Assembly: GCA_030685025.1 (NCBI GenBank) | Contig: JAUXWC010000216.1 | Location: 1-45,600 of the forward strand | DNA from: Rhodoferax sp. | Lineage (GTDB): Bacteria > Pseudomonadota > Gammaproteobacteria > Burkholderiales > Burkholderiaceae_C | DNA: 45,600 nt | Direction: 5' to 3' | In this document: positions 22,604-31,291 of the stretch, one piece after another | How positions within the stretch are numbered: position 1 is the stretch's first letter | How the letters are laid out: each line of letters begins with the position of its first letter | Translations under genes and position numbers: made by a program | The notes under the pieces: model-generated | The model's input: the letters and a program-made list of their open reading frames with translations, nothing else | What the model was told of the DNA's origin: nothing | Database searches by the model: none

Positions 22604-23532
22604 TGAGTCGCAATGCAAAGGGCACGCAAGAGCTGCGTGCCATCATCAAATCTCACAAGCGCTGGGATGTCATCTTCGGCGTGGTGGGGCTGGGTGCAAT
22701 CGCTCTGGCGATCCTGACGCTGGTCACCTTGTTCGCGCAAATGGCGATCGACGGCGCGCCGCGGATTTCATTCGAGTTCTTCACCAGCTTTCCATCGCGC
22801 AAGGCGGGGCAGGCAGGCATTTTGTCGGCCTGGGTCGGATCTTTTTTTGTGATGATCGTGACGGCCCTGTTTGCCATACCGGTAGGCATTGCCAGCGCCA
22901 TCTACCTGGAAGAGTACGCCCGCAAAAACTGGTTCACCGATGTGATCGAGATCAACATCAGCAACCTGGCCGGCGTGCCTTCCATTGTCTATGGCCTGCT
23001 GGCGCTCGGGCTGTTTGTCTACACCTTCGGTTTTGGCCAGAGCATTTTGTCGGCTGGCTTGACGCTGGCGCTGCTGATTTTGCCGATTGTCATCGTGGCC
23101 ACGCGCGAAGCGCTTAGAGCCATTCCCCAAATGATCCGCGAAGGTGCTTATGCCTGTGGCGCGACCAGGTGGCAATTGGTTGGCGACCATCTGGTGCCCT
23201 ACGGCATGCCCGGCATCCTGACCGGGGTCATCATCGGGCTGTCGCGTGCCATCGGCGAGACCGCGCCCATCATCACGATTGGCGCCTTGACCTTTATTGC
23301 CTTCCTGCCGCCCGTGCCGTTTACCGGCGAGCCCGCCGCCGGCCTGTTTGACTGGTTGTTTTCACCATTCACGGTGATGCCGATCCAGATTTTCAACTGG
23401 ACATCCCGGCCTGACCCGGCTTTCCATGCCAACGCCGCGGCGGCCAGTCTGGTGCTGGTGCTCCTGACCCTGGGCATGAACGGTCTGGCCATCTGGCTGC
23501 GCTACCGTCTTCGCAAAAATCTCCAGTGGTAA
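22603..23532 (+). CDS. pstA: Phosphate ABC transporter permease PstA
   Basis: A 309-residue partner permease of PstC with about six TM helices. [36 protein letters not shown] (the EAA loop) and [17 protein letters not shown] are family signatures. GGGAGG sits within the end of pstC, 7 bases before the ATG at 22603; the preceding TTG is not needed. The spacer to pstB is 23 bases. Confidence 0.95.
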   Translation: MSRNAKGTQELRAIIKSHKRWDVIFGVVGLGAIALAILTLVTLFAQMAIDGAPRISFEFFTSFPSRKAGQAGILSAWVGSFFVMIVTALFAIPVGIASAIYLEEYARKNWFTDVIEINISNLAGVPSIVYGLLALGLFVYTFGFGQSILSAGLTLALLILPIVIVATREALRAIPQMIREGAYACGATRWQLVGDHLVPYGMPGILTGVIIGLSRAIGETAPIITIGALTFIAFLPPVPFTGEPAAGLFDWLFSPFTVMPIQIFNWTSRPDPAFHANAAAASLVLVLLTLGMNGLAIWLRYRLRKNLQW

Positions 23533-23555
23533 TCCTTCTCCGAGACCAACACACC

Positions 23556-24350
23556 ATGCCATCGACCATTACGCTTCCCGACAGCCCGCCAGCGCTCAAG
23601 GCTCAGTCGAAAAATCTCGATTTTTATTATGGAGAGTTCAAGGCGCTGAAAGGCGTCACCCTGCCGATTTACGAGAACAAGGTCACGGCCCTGATCGGGC
23701 CCAGCGGCTGCGGCAAGTCAACTTACTTGCGATGCTTTAACCGCATGCATGACCTTTACCCCGGTCACCGCTACGACGGAAAAATAGAACTCTACCCCGA
23801 TGATGTGGATATTCTCAACCATGCGGTGGATCCGATCGAGGTGCGCATGCGCATCTCCATGGTGTTCCAAAAACCGAATCCGTTTCCAAAATCTATTTTT
23901 GAGAACGTCGCTTACGGCCTTCGGGTGCGCGGTGAGAAATCCGCAAGTTATCTGGAAGACAAGGTAGAAGTCGCGCTCAGGTCGGCCGCCATCTGGGACG
24001 AGGTCAAAGACCGCATGGGCGAGTTGGCCACCAACCTGTCCGGCGGTCAGCAGCAGCGTGTGTGCATCGCGCGGTCCCTGGCGACCGATCCCGAAATCAT
24101 CCTGTTTGACGAGCCGACCTCCTCGCTCGATCCAATCGCCACCGGCAGCATTGAGGAACTGATCGGCGAGATTAAGCACAAGGTCACGATACTGATCGTG
24201 ACGCACAACATGCAGCAGGCCGCGCGGGTGTCGGATTATGTTGCCTACATGTACCTCGGCGAGATGGTCGAGTACGGTGCCACCAGCGACATTTTCATGA
24301 AGCCCAAGCGCCAGGAGACGGAAGACTACATTACAGGAAGGTTCGGTTAA
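23556..24350 (+). CDS. pstB: Phosphate ABC transporter ATPase PstB
   Basis: A 264-residue ATPase with Walker [19 protein letters not shown]-loop [16 protein letters not shown], signature [16 protein letters not shown], Walker [12 protein letters not shown] and switch His in [14 protein letters not shown]. It energises PstCA and takes part in signalling to PhoR. The ATG at 23556 gives the standard length; an earlier in-frame ATG overlapping the end of pstA would add 10 non-conserved residues. The RBS is weak. Confidence 0.96.
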   Translation: MPSTITLPDSPPALKAQSKNLDFYYGEFKALKGVTLPIYENKVTALIGPSGCGKSTYLRCFNRMHDLYPGHRYDGKIELYPDDVDILNHAVDPIEVRMRISMVFQKPNPFPKSIFENVAYGLRVRGEKSASYLEDKVEVALRSAAIWDEVKDRMGELATNLSGGQQQRVCIARSLATDPEIILFDEPTSSLDPIATGSIEELIGEIKHKVTILIVTHNMQQAARVSDYVAYMYLGEMVEYGATSDIFMKPKRQETEDYITGRFG

Positions 24351-24352
24351 TC

Positions 24353-25054
24353 ATGAATGACAAACATCTGTCGAGCCAGTTTGACAGCGAGTTGAGCGCC
24401 GTGTCTTCTCGTGTCATGGAGATGGGCGGTTTGGTCGAATCCCAGACTCGCACTGCCGTCTACGCGCTAGCGCAGTTCAGTGTCGAGTCGGCCGATCAGG
24501 TGCTCGAACTGGAGACCCGGGTCAACGCCATGGAGGTGGACATCGACCGCGAGTTGTCCTCCATCATTGCGCGGCGCCAACCCACGGCACGGGACCTGCG
24601 CTTGCTGATTGCGATCTCCAAGACCATCGCTAACCTGGAGCGCGCCGGTGACGAGGCCGAGAAGATCGCGCGCATGGTCAAGTCGATCATCAGCAGCGGC
24701 GCGGCCCGGGCGCTGCCGGCCTCCGAGCTGCGGGTGGCCTCCGATCTGGCCTCCGGCCTGCTGCGCAAGGCGCTCGACGCCTTCGCCCGGCTCGATGTCA
24801 ACATGGCAGTGTCCATCCTCAAAGAGGACGATGCCATTGACCGCGAGTTTGATGGTTTCGTGCGTAAGCTCATCACTTACATGATGGAAGATCCCCGCAC
24901 GATTTCGCCCAGTCTGGACCTGCTGTTTCTGGCCAAGGCGATCGAGCGCATCGGCGATCACGCCAAGAACATTGCCGAATTCATCATTTACGTGGTCAAG
25001 GGCGCGGATGTCCGTCACACCTCAATGGACGCCATCGAGTCGGTTGTCCGGTAG
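24353..25054 (+). CDS. phoU: Phosphate signalling complex protein PhoU
   Basis: A 233-residue all-helical protein with two PhoU repeats, each carrying a metal-binding acidic motif: NLERAGDEAEKIARM and AIERIGDHAKNIAEF. It links PstB to PhoR and represses the Pho response when phosphate is ample. It starts 2 bases after the pstB stop, with GGAAGG upstream. phoB follows after 13 bases, so pst and the two-component genes probably share a transcript. Confidence 0.96.
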   Translation: MNDKHLSSQFDSELSAVSSRVMEMGGLVESQTRTAVYALAQFSVESADQVLELETRVNAMEVDIDRELSSIIARRQPTARDLRLLIAISKTIANLERAGDEAEKIARMVKSIISSGAARALPASELRVASDLASGLLRKALDAFARLDVNMAVSILKEDDAIDREFDGFVRKLITYMMEDPRTISPSLDLLFLAKAIERIGDHAKNIAEFIIYVVKGADVRHTSMDAIESVVR

Positions 25055-25067
25055 TCAAGCGGATCTC

Positions 25068-25787
25068 ATGATGAAGCGATTGCCTCGAGTACTGGTGGTT
25101 GAAGACGAGCCCGCGATCGCCGAGCTGGTGGTGGTCAATCTGCGCCACAACGGCTTTGCGCCGGTGTGGGCGGCGGATGGCGAGGCGGCCCAGCGCGAGT
25201 TGGACGCGGTATTGCCGGATGTGATTCTGCTGGACTGGATGCTGCCGTCCGAGAGCGGTGTGGCCCTGGCGCGAAAGTGGCGCGCCCAAAGCAGGACCAA
25301 GGCGGTGCCGATCCTGATGCTCACCGCGCGCGGCGACGAGCCCGACAAGATCGCCGGCCTGGACGCCGGTGCCGACGACTACATCACCAAACCCTTCTCG
25401 ACACAGGAGTTGATGGCGCGTATCCGGGCCGTGTTGCGCCGGCGCTCGCCCGAGCAGGTGCTCGGCAGCGTGAGCATCGCCGAGCTGGTGCTCGATGCGC
25501 AGACCCATCGTGTCTCCTACCAGGATCAGGCGCTCAAGCTCGGTCCGACCGAATTCAAGTTGCTGTATTACCTGATGACCCACGCCGAACGCGTGCATAG
25601 CCGTGCGCAGCTCCTGGACAAAGTCTGGGGCGATCACGTCTTCATCGAGGAGCGCACGGTGGACGTGCACGTCAAGCGCCTGCGCGAGGCGCTGGGCGCC
25701 GCGGGTTCGCTGGTGGAGACCGTGCGCGGCGCGGGCTATCGCTTGACCGCCCGCCCGCAGCCTGCATTGGTGGCCGCCAAGGCGTGA
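25068..25787 (+). CDS. phoB: Phosphate regulon response regulator PhoB
   Basis: A 239-residue OmpR-family regulator. The receiver has VVEDEP and Asp56 in ILLDWMLP, conserved Thr in MLTARG and Lys in TKPFSTQEL. The winged helix DNA-binding domain includes LGPTEFKLLYYLMTH, DHVFIEERTVDVHVKRLR and VRGAGYRL. Two adjacent ATG codons (25068, 25071) are both possible. It is the presumed activator at the Pho boxes listed here. Confidence 0.95.
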   Translation: MMKRLPRVLVVEDEPAIAELVVVNLRHNGFAPVWAADGEAAQRELDAVLPDVILLDWMLPSESGVALARKWRAQSRTKAVPILMLTARGDEPDKIAGLDAGADDYITKPFSTQELMARIRAVLRRRSPEQVLGSVSIAELVLDAQTHRVSYQDQALKLGPTEFKLLYYLMTHAERVHSRAQLLDKVWGDHVFIEERTVDVHVKRLREALGAAGSLVETVRGAGYRLTARPQPALVAAKA

Positions 25788-25790
25788 TCC

Positions 25791-27155
25791 ATGGTTTGGC
25801 GGGTCTTCCGGTTCTTCCTGTTTCAGCTTGGTGGTGGTTTGATTGGCTACTGGTCGTTGGCGCTGGCCAATCCGTTGCACGGCTTGATCATTGGCTTGCT
25901 GGTGGCCAGTGCCTTGTGGGTGGCGATTGACCTGCGTCGCGTGGCCCAACTGCTGACGTGGCTCAAGGAGGCGGACCAGTCCAGACCGTTGCGATTGCAT
26001 GGCCTGTGGGCGGAGGTGGCGGCACGGGCATCGCGCTTGTTGCGCCAGCAGGAGAGCCGGGCGCTGAACAGCGAGCGGCGCTTGCAGGAGTTTCTGTCCG
26101 CCATCCAGGCCTCGCCTAACGGTGTGGTGCTGCTCGATGCCTTGGGGCGTATTGAGTGGTGCAACGAAACGGCGGCGGATCATTTTGGTTTCGACCCCAA
26201 GCGAGACATGCAACAACAAATCGGCAATCTGGTGCGCGAGCCGGTTTTCCTGGCCTACCAGGCGGCGGGTGACTTCACGCACGACGTGCAGATGCCGGGG
26301 CCACGCAGCACAGCAAGCAGGCCGGTGCGGCTGGCGGTGCACTTGCATGACTACGGCGAGGGGCGTCGCCTGTTGTTGTCCCGCGATGTCACTGCGCTGG
26401 AGCAGGCCGAGGCGATGCGACGCGATTTTGTGGCTAACGTGTCGCACGAGATTCGAACGCCCTTGACGGTGCTGTCAGGCTTCATCGAGACACTGCAGAC
26501 CCTGCCGCTGGCAGCCGCCGAGCGCGAGTGTTATCTGGCCTTGATGGCCCAGCAAGCGCAGCGCATGCAGACCCTGGTGAATGACTTGTTGACACTGTCA
26601 AGGCTAGAGGGCAGCCCGCCACCGCGCGCCGATGAATGGGTCTCGCTGCAGCGGCTGTTGGCGCAGTGTGAGCAGGAAGGCCGGGCCTTGTCCACCACCG
26701 TCGCGGCACCTGGGCACGCGTGGTGCGTGGTCAACACCGGTCCCGCCGAGTTGGCGGGTTCCTACTCGGAGTTGCTCAGTGCCGCCGGCAATCTGATCAG
26801 CAACGCGGTGCGCTACACACCCGCGTCTGGCCTGATTGAAGTGGCATGGCGCACACTGCCCGATGGTCAGGCTGAGCTTTCCGTCAAGGATGCCGGTCCG
26901 GGCATTGCCCCGGAACACCTACCGCGCTTGACCGAACGTTTCTACCGGGTCGACCGCAGTCGCTCACGCGATACCGGCGGCACCGGGCTCGGCCTGGCCA
27001 TTGTCAAACATGTGGCGCAGCGCCATGGCGCGGAGTTGCGCATCGACAGTGTGCCGGGGCAGGGATCGCGCTTCGCGATCGTATTCCCCGCCAGTCGTAT
27101 CCGGGCCGAATCCGATGCGCTTGCCCTCCGTCCGACAGAGGCGCGTTGGGCCTGA
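25791..27155 (+). CDS. phoR: Phosphate regulon sensor kinase PhoR
   Basis: A 454-residue membrane kinase. Two N-terminal hydrophobic helices (about residues 3-48) have almost no periplasmic loop, as in other PhoR, which senses through PstB/PhoU. A PAS-like region (about 105-200) is followed by HisKA with His219 in NVSHEIRTPL, and HATPase with NLISNAVRYTP, DAGPGIAPEHLPRLTERFYR and GGTGLGLAIVKH. It starts 3 bases after the phoB stop. Confidence 0.95.
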   Translation: MVWRVFRFFLFQLGGGLIGYWSLALANPLHGLIIGLLVASALWVAIDLRRVAQLLTWLKEADQSRPLRLHGLWAEVAARASRLLRQQESRALNSERRLQEFLSAIQASPNGVVLLDALGRIEWCNETAADHFGFDPKRDMQQQIGNLVREPVFLAYQAAGDFTHDVQMPGPRSTASRPVRLAVHLHDYGEGRRLLLSRDVTALEQAEAMRRDFVANVSHEIRTPLTVLSGFIETLQTLPLAAAERECYLALMAQQAQRMQTLVNDLLTLSRLEGSPPPRADEWVSLQRLLAQCEQEGRALSTTVAAPGHAWCVVNTGPAELAGSYSELLSAAGNLISNAVRYTPASGLIEVAWRTLPDGQAELSVKDAGPGIAPEHLPRLTERFYRVDRSRSRDTGGTGLGLAIVKHVAQRHGAELRIDSVPGQGSRFAIVFPASRIRAESDALALRPTEARWA

Positions 27156-27187
27156 CCCTGCGGTCCCGCGTCGGGACTGTGGTCAGG
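27151..27187. terminator. Hairpin between convergent phoR and GT-C gene
   Basis: Outer arms CCTGACC/GGTCAGG and inner arms GTCCC/GGGAC. The stop codons of both convergent genes lie in the outer arms. There is no T-tract, so this may be a Rho-independent-like structure or only a block to 3' decay. Confidence 0.4.
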
Positions 27188-28892
27188 GCGCGGCGCGTGT
27201 CGTGCGTCGGTAGATCGCGATGTTTTCGCTGCGGTCGGTCGGACGCTTGATGGTGCGGTGAAGCGTCCACTGTGTCGCATCGACGGTGTGCTCCTTGCTC
27301 GCGATGGCCTCGCCATTGGCCAGCAGTACCGGGCACCCCGCATCGGCAGAGGCCGTTCGTAACGCCAATTGGCTGTGAAACTGCAGCGCGGCAATCTGGC
27401 CCCGAGTCAAGCCCAGCACTTCAACGCATTCAGGGGTTTGCACGGATTGGGCGATTAGCCGAACTAACGGTGCGTAGCTGCGCGCATAGTCCAGCAAGGG
27501 CAACCACAGCGTCATCGCCAGTACCAAGCACCACACCGCGCCACCGGCGGGCAAGACCAGGCTCTTCCAAATGGCAGCAGGGTGACGACCGACGCGCCAT
27601 CTAACCAGCCAGGCCCATGCCAGCGTGGCCAACACCGCCAGCGCGAAGGGCAGGGGCGAGAAGCTGTGTTCGAAGCCTGGTGCCAGCCGCGCCACGTTGG
27701 CGGCGGGCTGACTGGGAACCCCGGTTTGCAGGGCAATCCAGATCACCCAGACGATGATGCCGCAACCTGAAAAGAACAGTAGCGTGAACCAGTCAATGGC
27801 CGCGCTGACGCTGCGCTGAAGGGTCGGCAGCGCGAAAGCCGCCAGCGCTGCTAGGGCCGGCAAGGCCAGCAGCAGCGAGCGGTCGGCACTGCCGGTGGTG
27901 AGGGTGCAGCCAACGGCGACCAGCACGTACCAAAGGGGCAGCAGCAGATGGCGGCTTGCTTGGGCCCCCACAATCTGGTGGCGCCATCGCCACAAGGTCC
28001 ACAGGGCCAGTGGCCACGCCGGCCAGGTGAACCAAAGCAACAGTCGGGACAGATTGCGCCACTCGGCAAGCGAGCTTGTCGGCAATTCGACGCGCCAGCG
28101 CCACAGGTCAAGCAGGGTGGCGATCACGGCTACCAGTAGCACGGCCACACCCAGACGCCACACGATGGCGCTGGGCACGCGCACCGGCTCGTCGGCGCCC
28201 GAAGGGTCCAACAGCAGTGCTAGCAGGCCTCCCAGGCCCAGCAGCACCGCCACGGTCGGGGCGCCGGACAAGGCCAGACCGAGCATGGCAAGGAAGCTGA
28301 CCAGCACGGGAGCCCCACGGGCTTGTGACAAGCTGGCGCCGGCATAGAAGGCCAGCGCCGTGAAACAAAGCTGGGCCACTGCGGGTGTGGTCTCATGCGA
28401 CAACTGGGCCAAGCCGAGGCATGCCAGCAGCGCCAACAAGGCGCCGTCGGCCATGGCGCGCGCATAGTCAGCCGGTTGGGCCTCGCCGCCAAAGGCGAAC
28501 GCCACCGGTTGGGCCCGTGGGCTGCGCGCCAGCAGGTAGGTGCCATACCAGGTGGCGGCCAGCGTCAGGGCCAGCAAGATGGCAAAGGGAAATCGGGCAG
28601 CCAGATCGGCGGGGAAGAAGGATGGGGCGATCTTGATGGCCCATGCACCGAGCCAATAGGGCAGTTGCGCCTCGACCTCCGGCGCCAAGCCCAGCAAGCG
28701 GGGGGTCATCCAGTTGGCGCCATCGCGCAGCAGTTCCAGCATGTAGCCCAGGGCCGTGATGTCGGCGCTTTTCCAGGGGTTACGGCCAATGAACCCGGGC
28801 AGGACATAGGCGACGCACAGCAGCAGCAGGGCGGCTCGCGGCAAGCGACGCACGGCGCCTTGGGCGACGATGGCAGGGATGGGGTGGTTCAC
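27183..28892 (-). CDS. GT-C-fold integral membrane glycosyltransferase (ArnT-like)
   Basis: A 569-residue protein with about 11-12 TM helices and a soluble C-terminal tail of about 100 residues. The first periplasmic loop contains FIGRNPWKSADITALG, matching the position of the catalytic acidic loop in ArnT/PMT-type enzymes that use lipid-linked sugars. The acceptor is unknown. The GTG start is inferred from the first TM helix (RAALLLLCVAYVLPG). It lies just downstream of rpmE with a terminator between. Lipid A or protein modification is possible; nothing in the sequence decides it. Confidence 0.7.
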   Translation of the reverse strand: MNHPIPAIVAQGAVRRLPRAALLLLCVAYVLPGFIGRNPWKSADITALGYMLELLRDGANWMTPRLLGLAPEVEAQLPYWLGAWAIKIAPSFFPADLAARFPFAILLALTLAATWYGTYLLARSPRAQPVAFAFGGEAQPADYARAMADGALLALLACLGLAQLSHETTPAVAQLCFTALAFYAGASLSQARGAPVLVSFLAMLGLALSGAPTVAVLLGLGGLLALLLDPSGADEPVRVPSAIVWRLGVAVLLVAVIATLLDLWRWRVELPTSSLAEWRNLSRLLLWFTWPAWPLALWTLWRWRHQIVGAQASRHLLLPLWYVLVAVGCTLTTGSADRSLLLALPALAALAAFALPTLQRSVSAAIDWFTLLFFSGCGIIVWVIWIALQTGVPSQPAANVARLAPGFEHSFSPLPFALAVLATLAWAWLVRWRVGRHPAAIWKSLVLPAGGAVWCLVLAMTLWLPLLDYARSYAPLVRLIAQSVQTPECVEVLGLTRGQIAALQFHSQLALRTASADAGCPVLLANGEAIASKEHTVDATQWTLHRTIKRPTDRSENIAIYRRTTRAAP

Positions 28893-28945
28893 GACGCGAT
28901 TCGGCCCGGTTTGTGGGCAGGGAGAATCTTAATCGGTGGGGCAAG

Positions 28946-28977
28946 AAAAAAGGCAGCGCGGTGACCCGGGCTGCCTC
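28946..28977 (-). terminator. Intrinsic terminator after rpmE
   Basis: On the minus strand the arms GGCAGC (28975-28970) and GCTGCC (28957-28952) are followed directly by a run of six T. Confidence 0.85.
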
Positions 28978-28998
28978 TTGCAACAAAGACCGACCAGA

Positions 28999-29256
28999 CT
29001 ACTTGGCGGCGGTCTTGCCGAAGCGGTTGCGGAAACGTTCCACGCGGCCACCCATGTTGTCGACCGACTTTTGCGTGCCGGTGTAGAAAGGGTGCGATTC
29101 GCTGGTAGTGTCGAGCTTGAATAGGGGCAGCTTGCGACCGTCTTCCATGTCGATCATTTCCTTGCTGTTGGCGCAGGAACGGGTCACGAACTTGAAACCG
29201 TTGGACATGTCCTGGAAACAGATTTCGCGGTAATTGGGGTGAATGCCTTGTTTCAT
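28999..29256 (-). CDS. rpmE2: 50S ribosomal protein L31, type B
   Basis: An 85-residue ribosomal protein. [19 protein letters not shown] and [20 protein letters not shown] are characteristic. The zinc-binding CxxC of the longer C+ form is missing, which defines type B. RBS AAGGAAG precedes the ATG. The only L31 gene seen here; a zinc-binding paralogue elsewhere cannot be excluded. Confidence 0.95.
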   Translation of the reverse strand: MKQGIHPNYREICFQDMSNGFKFVTRSCANSKEMIDMEDGRKLPLFKLDTTSESHPFYTGTQKSVDNMGGRVERFRNRFGKTAAK

Positions 29257-29288
29257 GATTCTTCCTTCTGTATCAGTTACGGCAGCCG

Positions 29289-29336
29289 CGCCAGACTGTC
29301 TGGCGTACTTGCCGCGAAAAGCTTTAGATTATAGCA
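29289..29336 (-). promoter_or_regulatory. rpmE2 promoter (extended -10) and leader palindrome
   Basis: On the minus strand TTGCTATAAT gives a perfect TATAAT (29333-29328) preceded by TGC, an extended -10; no good -35 is seen. Downstream in the leader is a perfect palindrome, CGCCAGAC-t-GTCTGGCG (29305-29289), which could be a site for translational control. Confidence 0.65.
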
Positions 29337-29418
29337 ATTTCCCGACGGGCCGCCCCTAGGGAAGTTAGCCCCTCTGGGGCAGAGAGCTACACGAAGTGAG
29401 CGAACGTGGGGTGTCCGT

Positions 29419-30681
29419 TCATCCCCCTCGACGCATCATGTCGAAGAACTCGCTGTTGGTCTTGGTGGCCTTCATCTGTTTGAGCACCATCTCCATGGCT
29501 TCTACTTCGTCCATGTTGTACAGGAACTGGCGCAGGATGCGGGTCTTTTGCAGGATTTCCGGCTGCAGCAGCAACTCTTCGCGGCGCGTGCCGCTGCGGT
29601 TGAGCTGGATGGAAGGGAACACGCGTTTTTCGTACAGGCGGCGGTCGAGGTGAATTTCGCTGTTGCCGGTGCCCTTGAATTCTTCAAAGATCACTTCGTC
29701 CATGCGGCTTCCAGTGTCTACCAGTGCCGTGGCGATGATGGTCAGCGAGCCGCCTTCTTCGACGTTGCGCGCCGCGCCCAAAAAGCGCTTGGGCCGTTGC
29801 AGGGCGTTGGAATCCACGCCGCCGGTCAAGACCTTGCCGGAGGACGGAACCACGTTGTTGTAGGCGCGGGCCAAGCGGGTGATGGAGTCCAGCAGGATCA
29901 CCACGTCTTTTTTCAGTTCAACAAGTCGCTTGGCGCGCTCGATCACCATTTCGGCCACGTGCACATGACGCGCGGCGGGCTCGTCGAAGGTGGAGGCAAT
30001 CACTTCGCCCTTGACGGTGCGCTGCATCTCGGTCACTTCTTCCGGGCGCTCGTCAATCAGCAGCACCATCAGGTAGCTCTCGGGGTAGTTGGCCGAAATC
30101 GCGTGGGCGATGTGCTGCATCATCACCGTCTTGCCGCTCTTGGGCTGCGCCACGATCAGGGCGCGCTGGCCCTTGCCGATGGGCGCAATGATGTCGATGA
30201 CACGCCCGGTGATGTTTTCTTCGGCCTTGGTGTCCTGTTCCAGCTTCATCTGCACCTTGGGGAACAGCGGTGTCAGGTTCTCGAACATCACCTTGTGTTT
30301 GTTCTCTTCCGGGCCGCCGCCGTTGACCTTGTCGAGCTTGTTGAGCGCAAAGTAGCGCTCACCATCCTTGGGTGTGCGCACTTCGCCTTCGATCATGTCC
30401 CCGGTGTGCAAATTGAAGCGGCGCACCTGGCTCGGGCTGATGTAGATGTCGTCGGTGCTGGCCGTGTAGCTGGTGTCGGGGCTGCGCAGGAAGCCAAAAC
30501 CATCGGGCAGGATTTCCAGCACGCCGTCGGCAATGATCTGCTCGCCGGTTCGGGCGCGCTTCTTGATGATGGCGAACATCAACTCCTGCTTGCGCATGCG
30601 GCCGGTGTTTTCGATCTCAAGTTCTTCGGCTTGCTTGAGGACTTCCGACACGTGCAGTGCCTTGAGTTCGTTTAAGTGCAT
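29419..30681 (-). CDS. rho: Transcription termination factor Rho
   Basis: A 420-residue hexameric RNA helicase. The N-terminal region [15 protein letters not shown] leads to the OB fold with DGFGFLRSP and [12 protein letters not shown]. The ATPase has Walker [41 protein letters not shown], and the Q-loop/R-loop [14 protein letters not shown]. The ATG at 30681 gives the standard family start; the longer open frame upstream is leader. The order trxA-rho-rpmE is common in Burkholderiales. Confidence 0.97.
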   Translation of the reverse strand: MHLNELKALHVSEVLKQAEELEIENTGRMRKQELMFAIIKKRARTGEQIIADGVLEILPDGFGFLRSPDTSYTASTDDIYISPSQVRRFNLHTGDMIEGEVRTPKDGERYFALNKLDKVNGGGPEENKHKVMFENLTPLFPKVQMKLEQDTKAEENITGRVIDIIAPIGKGQRALIVAQPKSGKTVMMQHIAHAISANYPESYLMVLLIDERPEEVTEMQRTVKGEVIASTFDEPAARHVHVAEMVIERAKRLVELKKDVVILLDSITRLARAYNNVVPSSGKVLTGGVDSNALQRPKRFLGAARNVEEGGSLTIIATALVDTGSRMDEVIFEEFKGTGNSEIHLDRRLYEKRVFPSIQLNRSGTRREELLLQPEILQKTRILRQFLYNMDEVEAMEMVLKQMKATKTNSEFFDMMRRGG

Positions 30682-30833
30682 GGATTTGCCCCAATGGGGA
30701 GTTGACCGAAATACAGGGGATGGGTGGGTGGAGGCAAGACGGTCGCCTGTGCCTCGATACGTTGACCCGGGAACTCGAACCCGCTTTGGATGGTGCGGGT
30801 GATTGGTCCGGATTATGACAGGAAATCCGGGAC
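30682..30833 (-). promoter_or_regulatory. rho leader with promoter and an SD-pairing hairpin
   Basis: On the minus strand TGTCATAAT gives CATAAT (30817-30812) with an extended TG. The leader is about 125 bases. Just before the start, CCCC-ATT-GGGG (30699-30689) forms a tight stem whose 3' arm GGGG is the likely Shine-Dalgarno sequence, 7 bases from the ATG. Rho is autoregulated in other bacteria; the mechanism here is inference. Confidence 0.45.
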
Positions 30834-30860
30834 CGAAAACATGCCGGGCGTGGCCCGGCA
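30834..30860 (-). terminator. Intrinsic terminator after trxA
   Basis: On the minus strand TGCCGGGC-cac-GCCCGGCA is a perfect 8-bp stem, followed by TGTTTT. It separates trxA from rho. Confidence 0.8.
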
Positions 30861-30871
30861 CGGCTGGCTGA

Positions 30872-31204
30872 TCAAGCCAGTTGCTGATCGATGAACGCCG
30901 TCAGTTGGGCCTTGCTCATGGAGCCGACCTTGGTGGCGGCGAGTTGACCGTCCTTGAACACCATCAAGGTCGGGATACCGCGGATGCCGAACTTGGCGGG
31001 AATCTCGCGGTTTTCGTCGACGTTCATCTTGGCGATTTGCAGCTTGCCTTCGTAGGTGGTGGAGATCTCGTCCAGAATCGGGGCGATCTGCTTGCACGGA
31101 CCGCACCACTCGGCCCAGTAATCCACCAGCACCGGCAGCGTGGACTTCAAAACGTCGGCTTCGAACGAGCCGTCGGTGACTTGTTTGATCAGGGCGTTGG
31201 CCAT
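30872..31204 (-). CDS. trxA: Thioredoxin 1
   Basis: A 110-residue disulphide reductase with active site WCGPCK (Cys34, Cys37), the preceding VLVDYWAEW, and cis-Pro in [13 protein letters not shown]. The ATG at 31204 with AAAAAAAGGA upstream gives the normal length; the frame upstream is not thioredoxin. Divergent from addB with 87 bases between. Confidence 0.96.
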   Translation of the reverse strand: MANALIKQVTDGSFEADVLKSTLPVLVDYWAEWCGPCKQIAPILDEISTTYEGKLQIAKMNVDENREIPAKFGIRGIPTLMVFKDGQLAATKVGSMSKAQLTAFIDQQLA

Positions 31205-31291
31205 GGTGGAATCCTTTTTTTGTGAAGCGGTACGGTTAAAGTGGGGAAATTGTGACAGAAACCAAGTCCTCCACGCCGCGCCGATGACGCT

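Noticed and set aside
29548-30675. Long plus-strand open frame opposite rho
   Set aside because: Antisense shadow of the highly conserved rho gene.
30760-30815. tRNA-like T-loop (GGTTCGAGTTCCCG on the minus strand) upstream of rho
   Set aside because: No matching acceptor stem, D-arm or anticodon arm could be drawn; it lies within the rho leader.
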